64,000 nucleotides of DNA from Megalonaias nervosa (Eukaryota > Mollusca > Bivalvia > Unionida > Unionidae). The stretch lies in NCBI GenBank assembly GCA_016617855.1, contig JAECUM010004911.1, positions 50,946 through 114,945 of the forward strand, in the 5' to 3' direction. Of this stretch, positions 21,548-31,439 are shown piece after piece. The notes beneath the pieces are model-generated. The model did no database searches. It was not told the origin of the DNA and worked only from the letters and a program-made list of their open reading frames with translations. The translations under genes were made by a program, and so were the position numbers. The stretch's first letter is position 1. Every line of letters starts with the position of its first letter.

Positions 21548-22627
21548 ATGGTAGCTATTTATGGAAGATCTTCTCGCAAAGCTCAGCAGCAAGTCGATTA
21601 ATCTAAATATGCAACTCTTGATCAGCTCAGAAATGAAATCGATGATTTATTAAATATCACAAGTGTGGATCAAAATGAAGTCGTTGTTTTTCAGGATAAA
21701 CAAGGACGATTAAAGACGAGTAATATACAACCGTTAGATGTTCTTATACGAATTCCCACCGCGGTTATTAATAATATCGTTACTTTTGCTGATCAAGGTA
21801 AAATACAAGATTCCGGTAAGTCAGTTAACGATTTTATCAAGCGAGCTGGTGATTCATTCACGGGCACCATTATTATGAATCGAAATAAAATTATAGACCT
21901 TGGAAACCCAGCCGCAGATGCAGATGCAGCAACAAAAAAATACGTCGATGATCAAGAGTCTAAGTACGTATTAGTCAACGGTGGTATAATGCGTGCATTT
22001 CTCAACATGAATAATAATGGTATTAATAATCTTAGAACACCAAAATCAGATTTCGACGCTGCAACGAAGAAATATGTAGACGATAAGGAAATTCCTATGA
22101 CAACATCGTTAGCTACAATCAATAATGAAATGACTACACTCAATGCTAATTTTACTAATCACGTACAAACTTTCTTAAATTTTTGTAGAAACATAAACAG
22201 ATCTATTAATGATTTTTTTGGAAGTCCAGCGGTTGTAGATATCAATCTCTGCGATATTGACATGAAACTCAACGACATTATTAACGGAATACCTAATATT
22301 GTTCAAAAAACTAATATGATTAAAATTCCACACGGACAAATTAAAAATGTCGTGTACACAGTAGCATCAGGATAATCAACATGGACACCGCGCGATAACA
22401 CTCTCGAACATACAGCATAAGTAACTGGGTTATACAGGCTGTCTGTGTACGGTTTGGAAATTACTGCGGCCACTTCATCATCACCGAAAGTATATTATAA
22501 TCCTTTACTGGTGATGCTAACCATGGACATCAAAGAAACGTTTACGTTGACATCAACGGAAATTCCCCCGAGACGTTACTGGTGGTGTCTGGAATTCGTA
22601 GCTGAAACTATTAAATTACTTAATTAA
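21548..22627 (+). pseudogene. Fiber/spike-like protein, several stops (element B)
   Basis: Codon 18 is TAA (21599-21601). The remaining frame has the two fiber repeats with DAATKKYVDD and a conserved FLNFCRNINRSINDFFGSP segment, then stops at about 22373 and 22418 before the head domain ending RYWWCLEFVAE. It is clearly the homologue of 2325-3421 in A. The shaft is typical of trimeric tail fibers; the head differs from that of the C fiber. Probably non-functional. Confidence 0.7.
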
Positions 22628-22646
22628 ATGACGTTGTCATTGTATA

Positions 22647-23168
22647 ATGAATCAAGTGACGGATTCACTTATCGACGTTCAACGTCACAGATACACTCAA
22701 GTATGTGAGTGTCAAACCAAACTAAAAAATATTATCGATGATTATACAGTAAAAGTAAAAAAATATCGCAGACGTATGGTTGTAATTGATATAATTGTTT
22801 ACTCAGTTTCCGCTGTTATTGCTGGAACCGGATTATTACTATCATCAATAACAATGACAGCACCTGCAGTTGTAACAATTGTCGTTTCAACTTCAACGAT
22901 TATCGCAGGCATTCTCAGTATTATCGCTAACAAGATATCTACGTGTGCAAATGATAAATTACACAATTACATAATACAACTACACACAGCAACAACATCT
23001 TATTCTAAACTATCATCGTATCTTTCTGCGTACCTCAGCAATGGTAACATATCTGATGAGGAGTTCGCAACGATAATGAAAACCTACGATGAAGCATTTA
23101 GAATGGAACGCAACGCGTTCTCTAGCGATTCTAGTGATAAAGTAACTTGTGATAAGAGGGAAGATTGA
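22647..23168 (+). CDS. Two-helix membrane protein of the virion block (element B)
   Basis: 173 residues, open. A charged N-terminus (about 50 residues, CECQTKLKNI) is followed by two hydrophobic helices at about residues 52-75 and 78-100 (IIVYSVSAVIAGTGLLLSSI and TIVVSTSTIIAGILSII) and a C-terminal helix ending TYDEAFRMERN. A degenerate copy exists in A, and a protein with the same layout is found at 48693-49043 in C. Its recurrence next to fiber and penton suggests a virion membrane or entry role, but no known domain is recognised. Confidence 0.6.
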   Translation: MNQVTDSLIDVQRHRYTQVCECQTKLKNIIDDYTVKVKKYRRRMVVIDIIVYSVSAVIAGTGLLLSSITMTAPAVVTIVVSTSTIIAGILSIIANKISTCANDKLHNYIIQLHTATTSYSKLSSYLSAYLSNGNISDEEFATIMKTYDEAFRMERNAFSSDSSDKVTCDKRED

Positions 23169-23231
23169 ATTCCCGAGAGATCGCAATGCGTTCTATTAAA
23201 ATAATAATTAGATAACGGAGTATTATAAATA

Positions 23232-24702
23232 ATGTCGACGTTAAGACTATTACAACAGATCGTCACTAATACAACGCCGTCAAAAACTACTATGATATCA
23301 TTAAGTTCGACCAATCCTGAATTTAACGTTAACTTTCCAACTGCAATTCCAGCAAGTGAAATAGCATTAGCGCCATTACGAGTTTATAATAGCTGGCCAA
23401 ATATCAGGTCAAAATCGTTTGGTAGACTACCAGCAAACAATTCACTTGTATTTGCGAATAAGAATAAACCTGATGGAACTCCTGATTGGCAAGTTGTTGG
23501 AATTTCAACGGGCAGTTATCAAATAGAACAGATTAATGATGAGTTCCAACGCAGAATTAAATCTATTACAGGAAAAGAATCCAAAATAGCAATCACTGTT
23601 TACGAACCAACATTATCAGCGGCGATTGAAATAAATTCCCCTGATTATGTTGTAGATATTTATCAAAGTTCCATCAGATCTGTGTTAGGATGGCCTGATG
23701 TTCCTCCAAACCAAAAGTCAAATGGAATTCCAGAACCAACCAAAAATGAATTTCTCACAACGGAAAAAAGATTTATAAAACGTCCAGAATATCGAGATTA
23801 CTTTATCTTTAAGTTTCTTAATCAGGATCCACGTAATGATATAGTAATTCCTGCGCATCAGACTGCATTATTTGATGTTATTAGAGAAGGACCAGATCGT
23901 GGAAAGGAAATAGTTTATGAGAAATGTATTCAAAGATTTTTAGATCCAATTAATTCTGAATACACACGTGTGTTCGATAATTTACAAACTCTTTTTTTCA
24001 GCATTATCACAGAATTATATCGTCGATATAAAACAACAGGTAATTGAAACGATACAACACTTAAATACAGTCATCGAAGATTTGGTCTTTGCTAACCGAA
24101 GTATTGTTTTAGGAGCAACTAATCCTAGATTTGAAGGTAATCCTAGTGAAGAACAAAGATTAAGTATTATAAAAGAATACTCAAGGTGGAAACAATTATT
24201 TATTAAACATTACAAAATAACAGAAGAACAATTACAAACATTTATGATACCAGGATTTGATGCTGTTAAACTAAAAAAATCAGTCATTGATCTTATTAAC
24301 GAGTATTTTCCAAAAATACTTGAATCATGAAAACAAATAGTCCCGCCATCGGTTATTCTTAAACATAATAAAGATCCATACGGTGGAGGCCGTCATATCT
24401 CGCCTGGTATTGTTAATATAAGATCAACGATCGCAGTCAATCTAGTATGTGATGTAATTGATGGCAGCTATCAAGTAGATCTTTCAAAAAGTGGCACTGC
24501 TGAGCAGGGGTATATATTATATTCATTCAGTCCTCAAGCGCCACCCGGGTGGTTAATTGTATCTGAACCAATTAACCCCGTTTATCTACGTGTACATAAT
24601 CCGTTATTATCAAGGATACATTTCAAACTTACAGACCAAATAGGACGTATTTTGGATTTGCAGAATGAAGTTTTAAGTATTAATCTATATGTGAGATCAT
24701 AG
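23232..24702 (+). pseudogene. Penton-like minor capsid protein, frameshift and stop (element B)
   Basis: The 5' 230 codons are very close to A (FPTAIPASEIALAPLRVY, VVGISTGSYQIEQINDEF). The frame shifts near 23985, and a TGA at 24328-24330 stands where A has a tryptophan codon. The rest reads on to a TAG at 24700-24702, with the NPVYLRVHNP and FKLTDQ landmarks. It is the last gene of the plus-strand virion block, directly before the hairpin array. Confidence 0.8.
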
Positions 24703-24744
24703 AGCGTTATATCGCAAAACACAAAAAAACAACCAACAAAAAAC

Positions 24745-24847
24745 CACCTTAATATTTATCCTTGATTGATTGACGGAAGTGAACATTTCAATAAATAATA
24801 TAAAAATGTGCACTTCCGTCAATCAATCAAGGATAAATATTAAGGTG
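24745..24847. repeat. Hairpin 1 of the element B array (perfect 37-bp stem)
   Basis: Left arm 24745-24781 and right arm 24811-24847 are perfectly complementary over 37 bases. After one mismatch the stem extends six more pairs, leaving a loop of about 15 bases. A short palindrome TGTTTATAAACA and an A run follow. It lies between the convergent penton (plus) and 25218 (minus) genes. Confidence 0.95.
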
Positions 24848-24867
24848 TTTATAAACAAAAAAAAAAA

Positions 24868-24968
24868 AATATCTGTTTCATCCTTAGGGTATGAAGGAAA
24901 GTCACATAATTTTTATTATTTTATATAATGTTACTTTCACTCCATACCCTAAAGATAAAACAGATATT
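24868..24968. repeat. Hairpin 2 of the element B array
   Basis: Arms 24868-24907 and 24928-24968 pair over about 40 positions with about seven mismatches (AATATCTGTTT / AAACAGATATT at the base). It is followed by TGTTAATAAACA and an A run, so it is a diverged tandem copy of the hairpin-plus-spacer unit. Confidence 0.9.
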
Positions 24969-24991
24969 GATGTGTTAATAAACACAAAAAA

Positions 24992-25089
24992 AATATTTGT
25001 TTAATTTTTAGGGTTATCGGCAAAGTAACATAATTTTTATTTATATTACAGAATGTTACTTTGCCGGTAACCTAAGGAAAATAGATATT
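24992..25089. repeat. Hairpin 3 of the element B array
   Basis: Arms 24992-25031 and 25052-25089. The top of the stem (CGGCAAAGTAACAT) is perfectly complementary and the base is more degenerate. It is followed by TGTTTATAAACA and an A run. The period of the three units is about 123 bases. Confidence 0.9.
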
Positions 25090-25217
25090 GATGTGTTTAT
25101 AAACAATAACAAAAAAAAAAAAATATCCGAATCTAACATCGGATCAGAATAATTTTTTTTACTAGGTAAATCGTAATTATCAGAATAAAATATTATTATA
25201 AGTAAAAGACCTGTATA

Positions 25218-25622
25218 CTAGTTTTGCCAGGGATTTTGTTTAGCCATTATCACATTACCTCCACCTTCACTTTCATTTTCACAATGCTCTCTTAACTGTC
25301 TTATACAAAGGTTCACGATCTTTTTCTCTTCATATTCATGAGATAATTCTAACTTAATTTTATCAATAGCGTTTGGGAGAGGTACAAACAGTTTTACCTG
25401 ATTATCTGTAACTGTTGCCAGCGACTTTAACATTGCCTGCTGGATAAACTTCATGAATTTATAATCAGATGGTAAAGTGTATCTGTTCCCTAATTTCCGT
25501 TGTTCTAATGATTTAAAGTCAGACAGAATTTTTTCAGGATTAAGATTATCAGATATATTTATACCGTTATGCTGTAATATTTTAATCGCAGAAATAATAA
25601 CATTAATGTTTTCGGAATTCAT
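25218..25622 (-). CDS. Orphan 134-residue protein (element B)
   Basis: Open frame starting MNSENINVIISAIKIL, convergent with the penton and ending just after the hairpin array. It is mostly charged and helical with no signal peptide or membrane segment. It ends GGGNVIMAKQNPWQN. No family is recognised, and no counterpart was noticed in C; the equivalent region of A is outside the window. The leader is AT-rich (TAATATAAT). An early or regulatory role is possible but unsupported. Confidence 0.5.
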   Translation of the reverse strand: MNSENINVIISAIKILQHNGINISDNLNPEKILSDFKSLEQRKLGNRYTLPSDYKFMKFIQQAMLKSLATVTDNQVKLFVPLPNAIDKIKLELSHEYEEKKIVNLCIRQLREHCENESEGGGNVIMAKQNPWQN

Positions 25623-25773
25623 TATATTATAGTGTTTGTTTAATATAAAAATAAAATCAGAATAATATTAATAAAATAAAAATAATAGTCCTTAAGGACT
25701 TTTTCAAGATGATTAAATACATATGATTATGATTATATACATATGATTATGATTATGATTATATCTTAATTAC

Positions 25774-26710
25774 GGACAGCACATTTTAACCCCATGTGAT
25801 CCCCAAGGTTGTCAAAGAACATCCTAGCAGGATCAGAGGTCACATATAAACTTAATTCTAAGAACTTAACTAACTTATACTAGGACAGCACATTTTAACC
25901 CCATGTGATCCCCTAGGTTGCCAAACAACATCCTAGCAGGATCAGAGGTCACATACAAACTTAATTCTAAGAACTTATCCTAGGACAGCACAGTTACATA
26001 TAAACTTAATTCTAAGAACTTTAACTCTAGGACAGCACAGTTACATACAAACTTATCTTAAAGACAATACTACGGGCCTTCTCTACGTTCAATAGAAATT
26101 TTTGCACACTCCCCCATCATAATTACCCAGGGAGTGCAAAATTGCATCCACCAAGTGACATGGTGGGAGAGTGTACAAATTTTCTATTGAAACGCAGAAG
26201 GACTGGCTGAAAGCCCCATTAAATAATAAATTGTGGCATAATATCGCCTTTCGCCCGACAGTTTGCCGGTCACGAGAATCGAACCACGGACCTTGAGTAC
26301 GAGAATCCAGCGCGTTAGCAATCGGCCATCGGACTTCATTATATATACATAACGAAAACATTATTATATAGTTAAAGCGTAATGTACTTAAAGTATACAA
26401 AATAAAATCATAATTATAGTAAATGTATTTTGGATTTCTTAACAAAATCAGAATTTATTGTAAATGTATTGTGGATTTCTTAATAAAATCACAATTTTAT
26501 TGTAAAATGTGAATTTATTTTCAGTCTCCAAATACTTGAGACTACATTACACAAAACCCACAGTTAAAAGTCTGTATTAGTCAGACGTTGCTAAGGATAC
26601 AAAAATAATCGATAAGTTATACGAACACGCATGCCATGCTCATTTCTAAAAATAACCTCATGTATACACGTCACTGCTGAGATATATATTAGCCGATATA
26701 GCACAGATAA
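25774..26710 (-). mobile_element. Composite SINE-like repeat with tRNA-related head inserted in element B
   Basis: Read on the minus strand, a tRNA-like head at about 26280-26340 (box-B-like GGTTCGATTCTCG) precedes a hairpin body with arms CACTCCC and GGGAGTG at about 26100-26200 and a tail of GGACAGCAC-containing repeats (two 100-bp copies at about 25775-25985 and two shorter ones to 26070). Upstream is an AT-rich part with a 43-base tandem duplication (26418-26505). A copy with the same order and orientation lies in element C at 35826-36640. Cloverleaf stems are poor, so it is not a functional tRNA gene. Confidence 0.6.
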
Positions 26711-27184
26711 TATGTGACTCAGGTTAGCTTGTTCTTTGTTTTGTAATAGTAAAATTAGCTACAATAGGCTTCTTGGAAACATTAGTGTCCTATGGGACAT
26801 TCCAAACTGTATAAATCTCTATTAAGTACATGTATTTTGAAGACAAATGGATTTTGCTGCTGACTAGTGTACACACAATTACATATCATTTTTATGAACG
26901 ATATATTTATTTATGAAATATAAGGAAAGATATATCGATACTTACTTTTAGGGTTGGACTCTTCAGCCACTTGATAAGGTGCAAAGCAATGTGGGTTCTG
27001 ACCAAAACTCACAATATCATTAGTACAACAAGTACGACAGCTGCAAGATTTACTAAGTTATGCTCGACGGAGTTGTCTCGCTTAATCATCTAATACCATA
27101 GGAACATTACATCATGAAAAAAAAAACATCTGCATAAAACATGAAGCTAAACAAACTATGAAAGCAAAATGAGAAGATATTGGT
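26711..27184. other. Non-coding stretch inside element B
   Basis: AT-rich sequence with no recognisable gene or strong repeat, between the SINE-like insertion and the HNH endonuclease gene. Confidence 0.5.
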
Positions 27185-27703
27185 TTATGAAGAAGGTTCT
27201 GGTAGACTAACATACTGGAATCTGATTTTTCGTCCAAACCTTATTGAAAAAGCAAATCTCGTGATATTATCTGCCACGCGTTTTACTGAAGGTGATACTA
27301 TGTTAAAGTATTTACCAGCAGAAGTAATTGATTTGAATATAATTTCTTCACCATCTGTATTTACGGATTTAACAGCCCTTGCGTATCTTTCACCGTAGCC
27401 AGAATTTCCGGACTTACAATTTTGACTTTGTGTAACAATTCGCAAGTTATCAAGCGAGTTATCGAGTTTATCACCACTGATGTGATCAATTATACGTCTG
27501 TCTTTGATTAGTCCAAAATAACACTCGAACACGAACCTATGTGATAAATATCTTTTTTTCTGGTCAGCAGCAGTAAATCTAAGATAACCAGTATTATCAA
27601 CACTACCAACTGGTTTCTTTAATCTACAGTTCCTAATTACACCATCACGAGATGTTTCATAATTACTGATTATTGGATGCTTTACAAACTCATTTTGCTC
27701 CAT
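27185..27703 (-). CDS. HNH endonuclease with NUMOD-like modules (element B)
   Basis: 172 residues, open. The N-terminal part (FVKHPIISNYETSRDGVIRN) resembles the NUMOD4-type start of homing endonucleases. The HNH core is RRIIDHISGDKLDNSLDNLR, in which the H, N and N residues are visible. The C-terminus has a NUMOD1-like helix (FKSITSAGKYFNIVSPSVKR). Such proteins are usually free-standing homing or mobile endonucleases. It may be a passenger in the Polinton or part of its replication region. NUMOD1-like sequence is also found in the terminal repeat of C. Confidence 0.75.
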   Translation of the reverse strand: MEQNEFVKHPIISNYETSRDGVIRNCRLKKPVGSVDNTGYLRFTAADQKKRYLSHRFVFECYFGLIKDRRIIDHISGDKLDNSLDNLRIVTQSQNCKSGNSGYGERYARAVKSVNTDGEEIIFKSITSAGKYFNIVSPSVKRVADNITRFAFSIRFGRKIRFQYVSLPEPSS

Positions 27704-27769
27704 TTATATACTAATATTATTTGTTTAAATCATTATTTTGAAAATCGATCGAGATAATCTTTTTGGTTT

Positions 27770-27934
27770 TTATAGGAGATTCAGAAGATGTGTTTTTTTT
27801 TTATCGTAATATCGTTTCAGCTCTCTGTATCTTTTACCACCACATTGCACACACAGTTGAGTTTTTCCTCTGACTCCAACACCACACCGCACAAACGGTT
27901 TTGGTCCTAAACTACCTTGTCTAACGCATTGCAT
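27770..27934 (-). CDS. Small zinc-ribbon-like protein (element B)
   Basis: 54 residues beginning MQCVRQGSLGPKPFVRCG, with a CVQCGGKRYRELKRYY knuckle. CxxC plus upstream Cys suggests a small zinc-binding fold. A similar CVKCGTKKYK motif opens the PLA2-like protein at 32425-32925, and CAICGRKK occurs at 40033-40203 in C. It sits divergently from the polymerase gene. No function is known. Confidence 0.4.
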   Translation of the reverse strand: MQCVRQGSLGPKPFVRCGVGVRGKTQLCVQCGGKRYRELKRYYDKKKTHLLNLL

Positions 27935-28078
27935 ATGGTAGCCGCAGAATTCGTTTACTCATGCTTTGTTACAAGGAGAAGTATATCCGATCATAAACCA
28001 ATGGTATTGATTCTTTGTTTGAATCATATACAAGAGATTAAAATTCAATTTAAATATATATTTGTCTTAATTATAATA

Positions 28079-30135
28079 ATGCAGGAATTATCCGTAATTG
28101 AACATTCTGGAGCTAGATTTGACCTTGACAGACTGCCGAAATATAAATTTAGTTTTTCGATACAAGATCTAGCTTTAACGAATAAAGATATAACAAAACG
28201 TATCCTTGAAGCCAAAAAGGAATTTCGCGACGATGGTGCGGCTCATGTGTGGTCGACATTCAGAATTGAAAATACTGTTAATATGATGAATGACAAGCTA
28301 GGAAGAGAGATTATTGACTACCTTGTTCAGAAATATTTTATTTTAATAAAATTTCTTGTAGAGACAGACGATGGCACTTGGATTATCCGTGACAAGCGTG
28401 ATTTTTTCCATATGCAGTCAGGAAATAATATTGTTCTCAGTAAAAATTCCAAACCAGGAATACTTACTGGTATTGACAAACCATATCACGAACGCAATAT
28501 CCTGTGACTGCGGTTGTGTACGCGGTATATCCGTTAAATAATAAACCTAACATTGGGGATCTCAAACCTATGAAATTGTCAACCTTGACTTCGTCAAGAA
28601 TAAATTGTGTAGCTGAACGGGTTACAGAACACTTCACAAACGCGATACGCGGAAACGGTTTAACAGATTTACGACGTAAAAAAATAAATATGTGGGCAGA
28701 AACAGTTAAAGATACCGGAGCGTCTATCAGAGACGTTGCTAAGCTGGGAAAGAAATTAAAATTCCCAATAACAGTAAAGACGTTAACCGGAGAGATTTTG
28801 TACAAACCAAAATATAAATCAAGAGGAGCTTCGATAGATATTATTGATCATAACGCACATGCATGGACTGTGGCAGTAATAATATTTCCACGAGACAGAA
28901 AGGTTAAATTTTATAATGGTCATTATTCGATGCTATCAGAAGTATCAATAAAATTGACCCTGTATCTGTTTGGCTGTTTCAGAGTTCGGAATCTGATTTT
29001 CATGATCAGTTTGTACGGTCTAATGGTGATATTTTTCGTACAGAATTTCTCCACGAAGAAATGAAAAATCTTGCATTAAAATAGACCTCTGATGATATTA
29101 AGGTTGAACAATTACATAATAACTGTTTTACCGTTCCATCAGTTGCTGCTCACGCTGCTCAGGAGAAAATTTCATGGAAATCGACACGATTGGAATTTCT
29201 TGAAGATGTCCAACACAGTTGTGTGGAATACGGACACGGTGGATTGTGGAATACTAAATACGATTATAATGACGTTATCTCAGTTGATATGGTAGCATGT
29301 TATCCTGGAAGTTTTCTTGGATACGGAGAATGTTCTGAATACTTTAAGAGATTTGGTCACCCGACACACGAGATGACCAGGGTAGCGATAAACGGACCTT
29401 TACCAGATTTTGATTTAACCGGATTCGCCTGTATAGAGTCGTTCGAGTTTTACGGGGATCTCCATCCGATTGTTTATGCGTGGTTTGGAAGATATTTTTC
29501 AGAGCGACGTTGGGCTCCAATAGTACTAATAAAGTATATGCTTGATGCTGGAATTTTAATGTCGTTGAGAGTGAGTGAAGCAATTATATCATACCGCGTG
29601 CAGAAACAAGTTTGGTTGCCAGAACCGGATGTATTTAATATTAATGATGCTAGAAGAGATTTTCCTAATCCTGAAGATGATATTGTTAAAATTACTAATA
29701 GTATACATGAATGCAGAAAGAGAAAGTGATGAGAAATTTGCAAAAGATCTCGGGAGAAAAATAATTGGTAAATTTACGCAAGGAGGATCATATGATCATA
29801 AACGAGCGTGTACAAGATTAATCATGGACGATGCTGAACTCGATTTTATAATTGCTGATACAGCGGAGAAAAAACACATTTATAAGTCGAAGTAATGCTT
29901 ATTTATCAGACGGAACTAGATTAGGTACAATTGTGGGCTATTCTGATGGCGAGTCACCGCAGTTTACTCATTTCAGATTCATTTTATATAAATAAAAAAT
30001 ATGCGGATTCGTTAAAACAAGTGCATATTAACAATCATGCATCATGGGGCGAATGGAGAATAAAACGTGAAGATATAATTAGTTATTCTGAATCTGCCGA
30101 CGTTGAAATTGCGGAGACAAGAATAATCAAATACC
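28079..30135 (+). pseudogene. Family-B DNA polymerase region of a composite replication gene (element B)
   Basis: Several open segments in changing frames form one degenerate gene: 28079-28507 (MQELSVIEHSGARFDLDRLP), 28504-29064 (KLSTLTSSRINCVAERV and TLTGEILYKPKYKSRG), 29190-29729 with polymerase motif A (ISVDMVACYPGSFLGYG), then FTQGGSYDHKRACTRLI, and at about 29960-30010 a motif-C-like ISDSFYINKKYADS. Sequence expected between the palm segment and motif C appears shortened. The motifs differ clearly from the canonical Polinton polymerase in C (YLDANNL, FTDTDS), so this is a different polymerase lineage. It runs straight into the helicase. Confidence 0.65.
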
Positions 30136-30139
30136 AAGA

Positions 30140-31195
30140 TTGTCATCGGCACCATCTGTGTGTAATCCTGTAGCTAGACATAAAACTGTTTATCTTAATG
30201 GGTGTGGTGGTTCAGGTAAAACAACACGCGCGATTGAATTATTTAATAATTGTTCTGATATGATTGTTTTGACACCGACACATAAACTCGCCAGGGAAAT
30301 TAAAGAACGAGGAGTAAAATCGTATACATATCATAGTTTCTTTAGATGGTGCGGAGACGCATGGACTCCATCGCAGATGGGTGAGAAATACATTCCTAAA
30401 ATTATTATCTGGGTCGAGATATGCACGGTATCACTAGAGGTATTAAAAATATTTCTTGATTGGTTTTTATTGAAGAATACTACTGTGGTGATGTGTGGCG
30501 ATCATGGTCAACCGCCACCTTTCATTGGATCGTCTCCACATGAGTGGTTGAAAACCTTTGTAGATTATTACGAAGAAATAACTGATGATCATAGAGCTAT
30601 TGATAAATCATTAAAAGAGTTTAAAAAGTTAAAAAGACTACAGCCAGATAAAATACAGTGTGAAATAATGCGTAAAGTAATTCCACAAACATCTATGAAT
30701 GATTTTTGGACTTTATGGAGACCTGCTGATTTGATAGTTGCAAGTAGAAAAATAGGTCGCGATACGCTTCAACAACAATTATTTACGTTACATAAAGAAA
30801 AATTTTCCAATCTACCTGTACCTTTGTGTTATCGCCCAGCAGATACTCGACGACAGAATGTTGATGTTGAGATTCCTGGTGGTGGAATACAAAATCTTGT
30901 GTTAAATGATATTGTTTTAGTTGCTGTTGATGTTGTTGAGAGCGCGTTAACCATGGATAAATCGCCGTGGACGTTAGGATACGCTATAACGATTCACTCA
31001 TCACAGGGATTAACTATTACCGATAGAAGTATTTGGATTGTCGATGATCGTATTGAGTGGTCAAATTTAATTTATCTATCAGTGTCTCGAGTCAGAAGAA
31101 TATCTCAACTGGGCCGGGTTATCATGGATTGCGTAATAACGGAAGAAATTCCTGACAACTTTGTCGATATCAACAAAAAAATTAGCGAGTTATAA
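30140..31195 (+). CDS. SF1 helicase domain following the polymerase (element B)
   Basis: 351 codons open. Walker A is GCGGSGKTT (residues 21-29), a DNA-binding-like TPTHKLAREI follows, then CGDHGQPPPFIG (motif III-like), TIHSSQGLT (motif V) and LIYLSVSRVRR (motif VI). The Walker B position reads IIIWVEIC, where the usual acidic pair has become VE, so ATP hydrolysis may be lost. The first residues have no independent leader, and the gene continues the polymerase, so it probably was the C-terminal half of a polymerase-helicase polyprotein. Its end overlaps the HNH segment in the +1 frame. Confidence 0.75.
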   Translation: MSSAPSVCNPVARHKTVYLNGCGGSGKTTRAIELFNNCSDMIVLTPTHKLAREIKERGVKSYTYHSFFRWCGDAWTPSQMGEKYIPKIIIWVEICTVSLEVLKIFLDWFLLKNTTVVMCGDHGQPPPFIGSSPHEWLKTFVDYYEEITDDHRAIDKSLKEFKKLKRLQPDKIQCEIMRKVIPQTSMNDFWTLWRPADLIVASRKIGRDTLQQQLFTLHKEKFSNLPVPLCYRPADTRRQNVDVEIPGGGIQNLVLNDIVLVAVDVVESALTMDKSPWTLGYAITIHSSQGLTITDRSIWIVDDRIEWSNLIYLSVSRVRRISQLGRVIMDCVITEEIPDNFVDINKKISEL

Positions 31196-31439
31196 GCAAT
31201 GTGACAAAAAAAATAATCGCGATTTTAATATTGATGCTGAATTTATTATAACGCTAAAAGCACAACAGAATAATTATTGTGCAAGTTGTAACTGTAATAT
31301 GCTGTGGCAGTACTCGAGTAATAATCCAAGACAATTTACCGTTGATAGAATTAATAGTAGTCTTGGTCACACACGCGAAAATGTGATGCTGACCTATCTT
31401 GAATGTAAACGACGTCGAGGTTCAAGTTTACAAAAGTGA
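31161..31439 (+). CDS. HNH/endonuclease VII-like domain ending the replication gene (element B)
   Basis: 92 codons open. It contains CASCNCNM, a zinc knuckle, and TVDRINSSLGHTRENVMLT followed by CKRRRG, a layout like HNH/endonuclease VII nucleases with a second Cys pair. It overlaps the helicase end by 35 bases in a different frame. The first about 20 residues have no leader, and the overlap suggests that a frameshift separated this domain from a once continuous polymerase-helicase-nuclease protein. It overlaps the end of the integrase gene on the other strand by 12 bases. Confidence 0.65.
   Translation: MSISTKKLASYKQCDKKNNRDFNIDAEFIITLKAQQNNYCASCNCNMLWQYSSNNPRQFTVDRINSSLGHTRENVMLTYLECKRRRGSSLQK

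Noticed and set aside
24745..25100. CRISPR-like array
   Set aside because: The three units are hairpins with diverged stems and no constant repeat-spacer pattern, and the context is a eukaryotic transposon.
26275..26345. Possible tRNA gene on the minus strand
   Set aside because: Box-like sequences are present, but acceptor, anticodon and T stems do not pair well; it fits a tRNA-derived SINE head. The same holds for 36070-36145.
27180..27398. Plus-strand 72-codon frame
   Set aside because: Antisense shadow of the HNH endonuclease gene on the minus strand.
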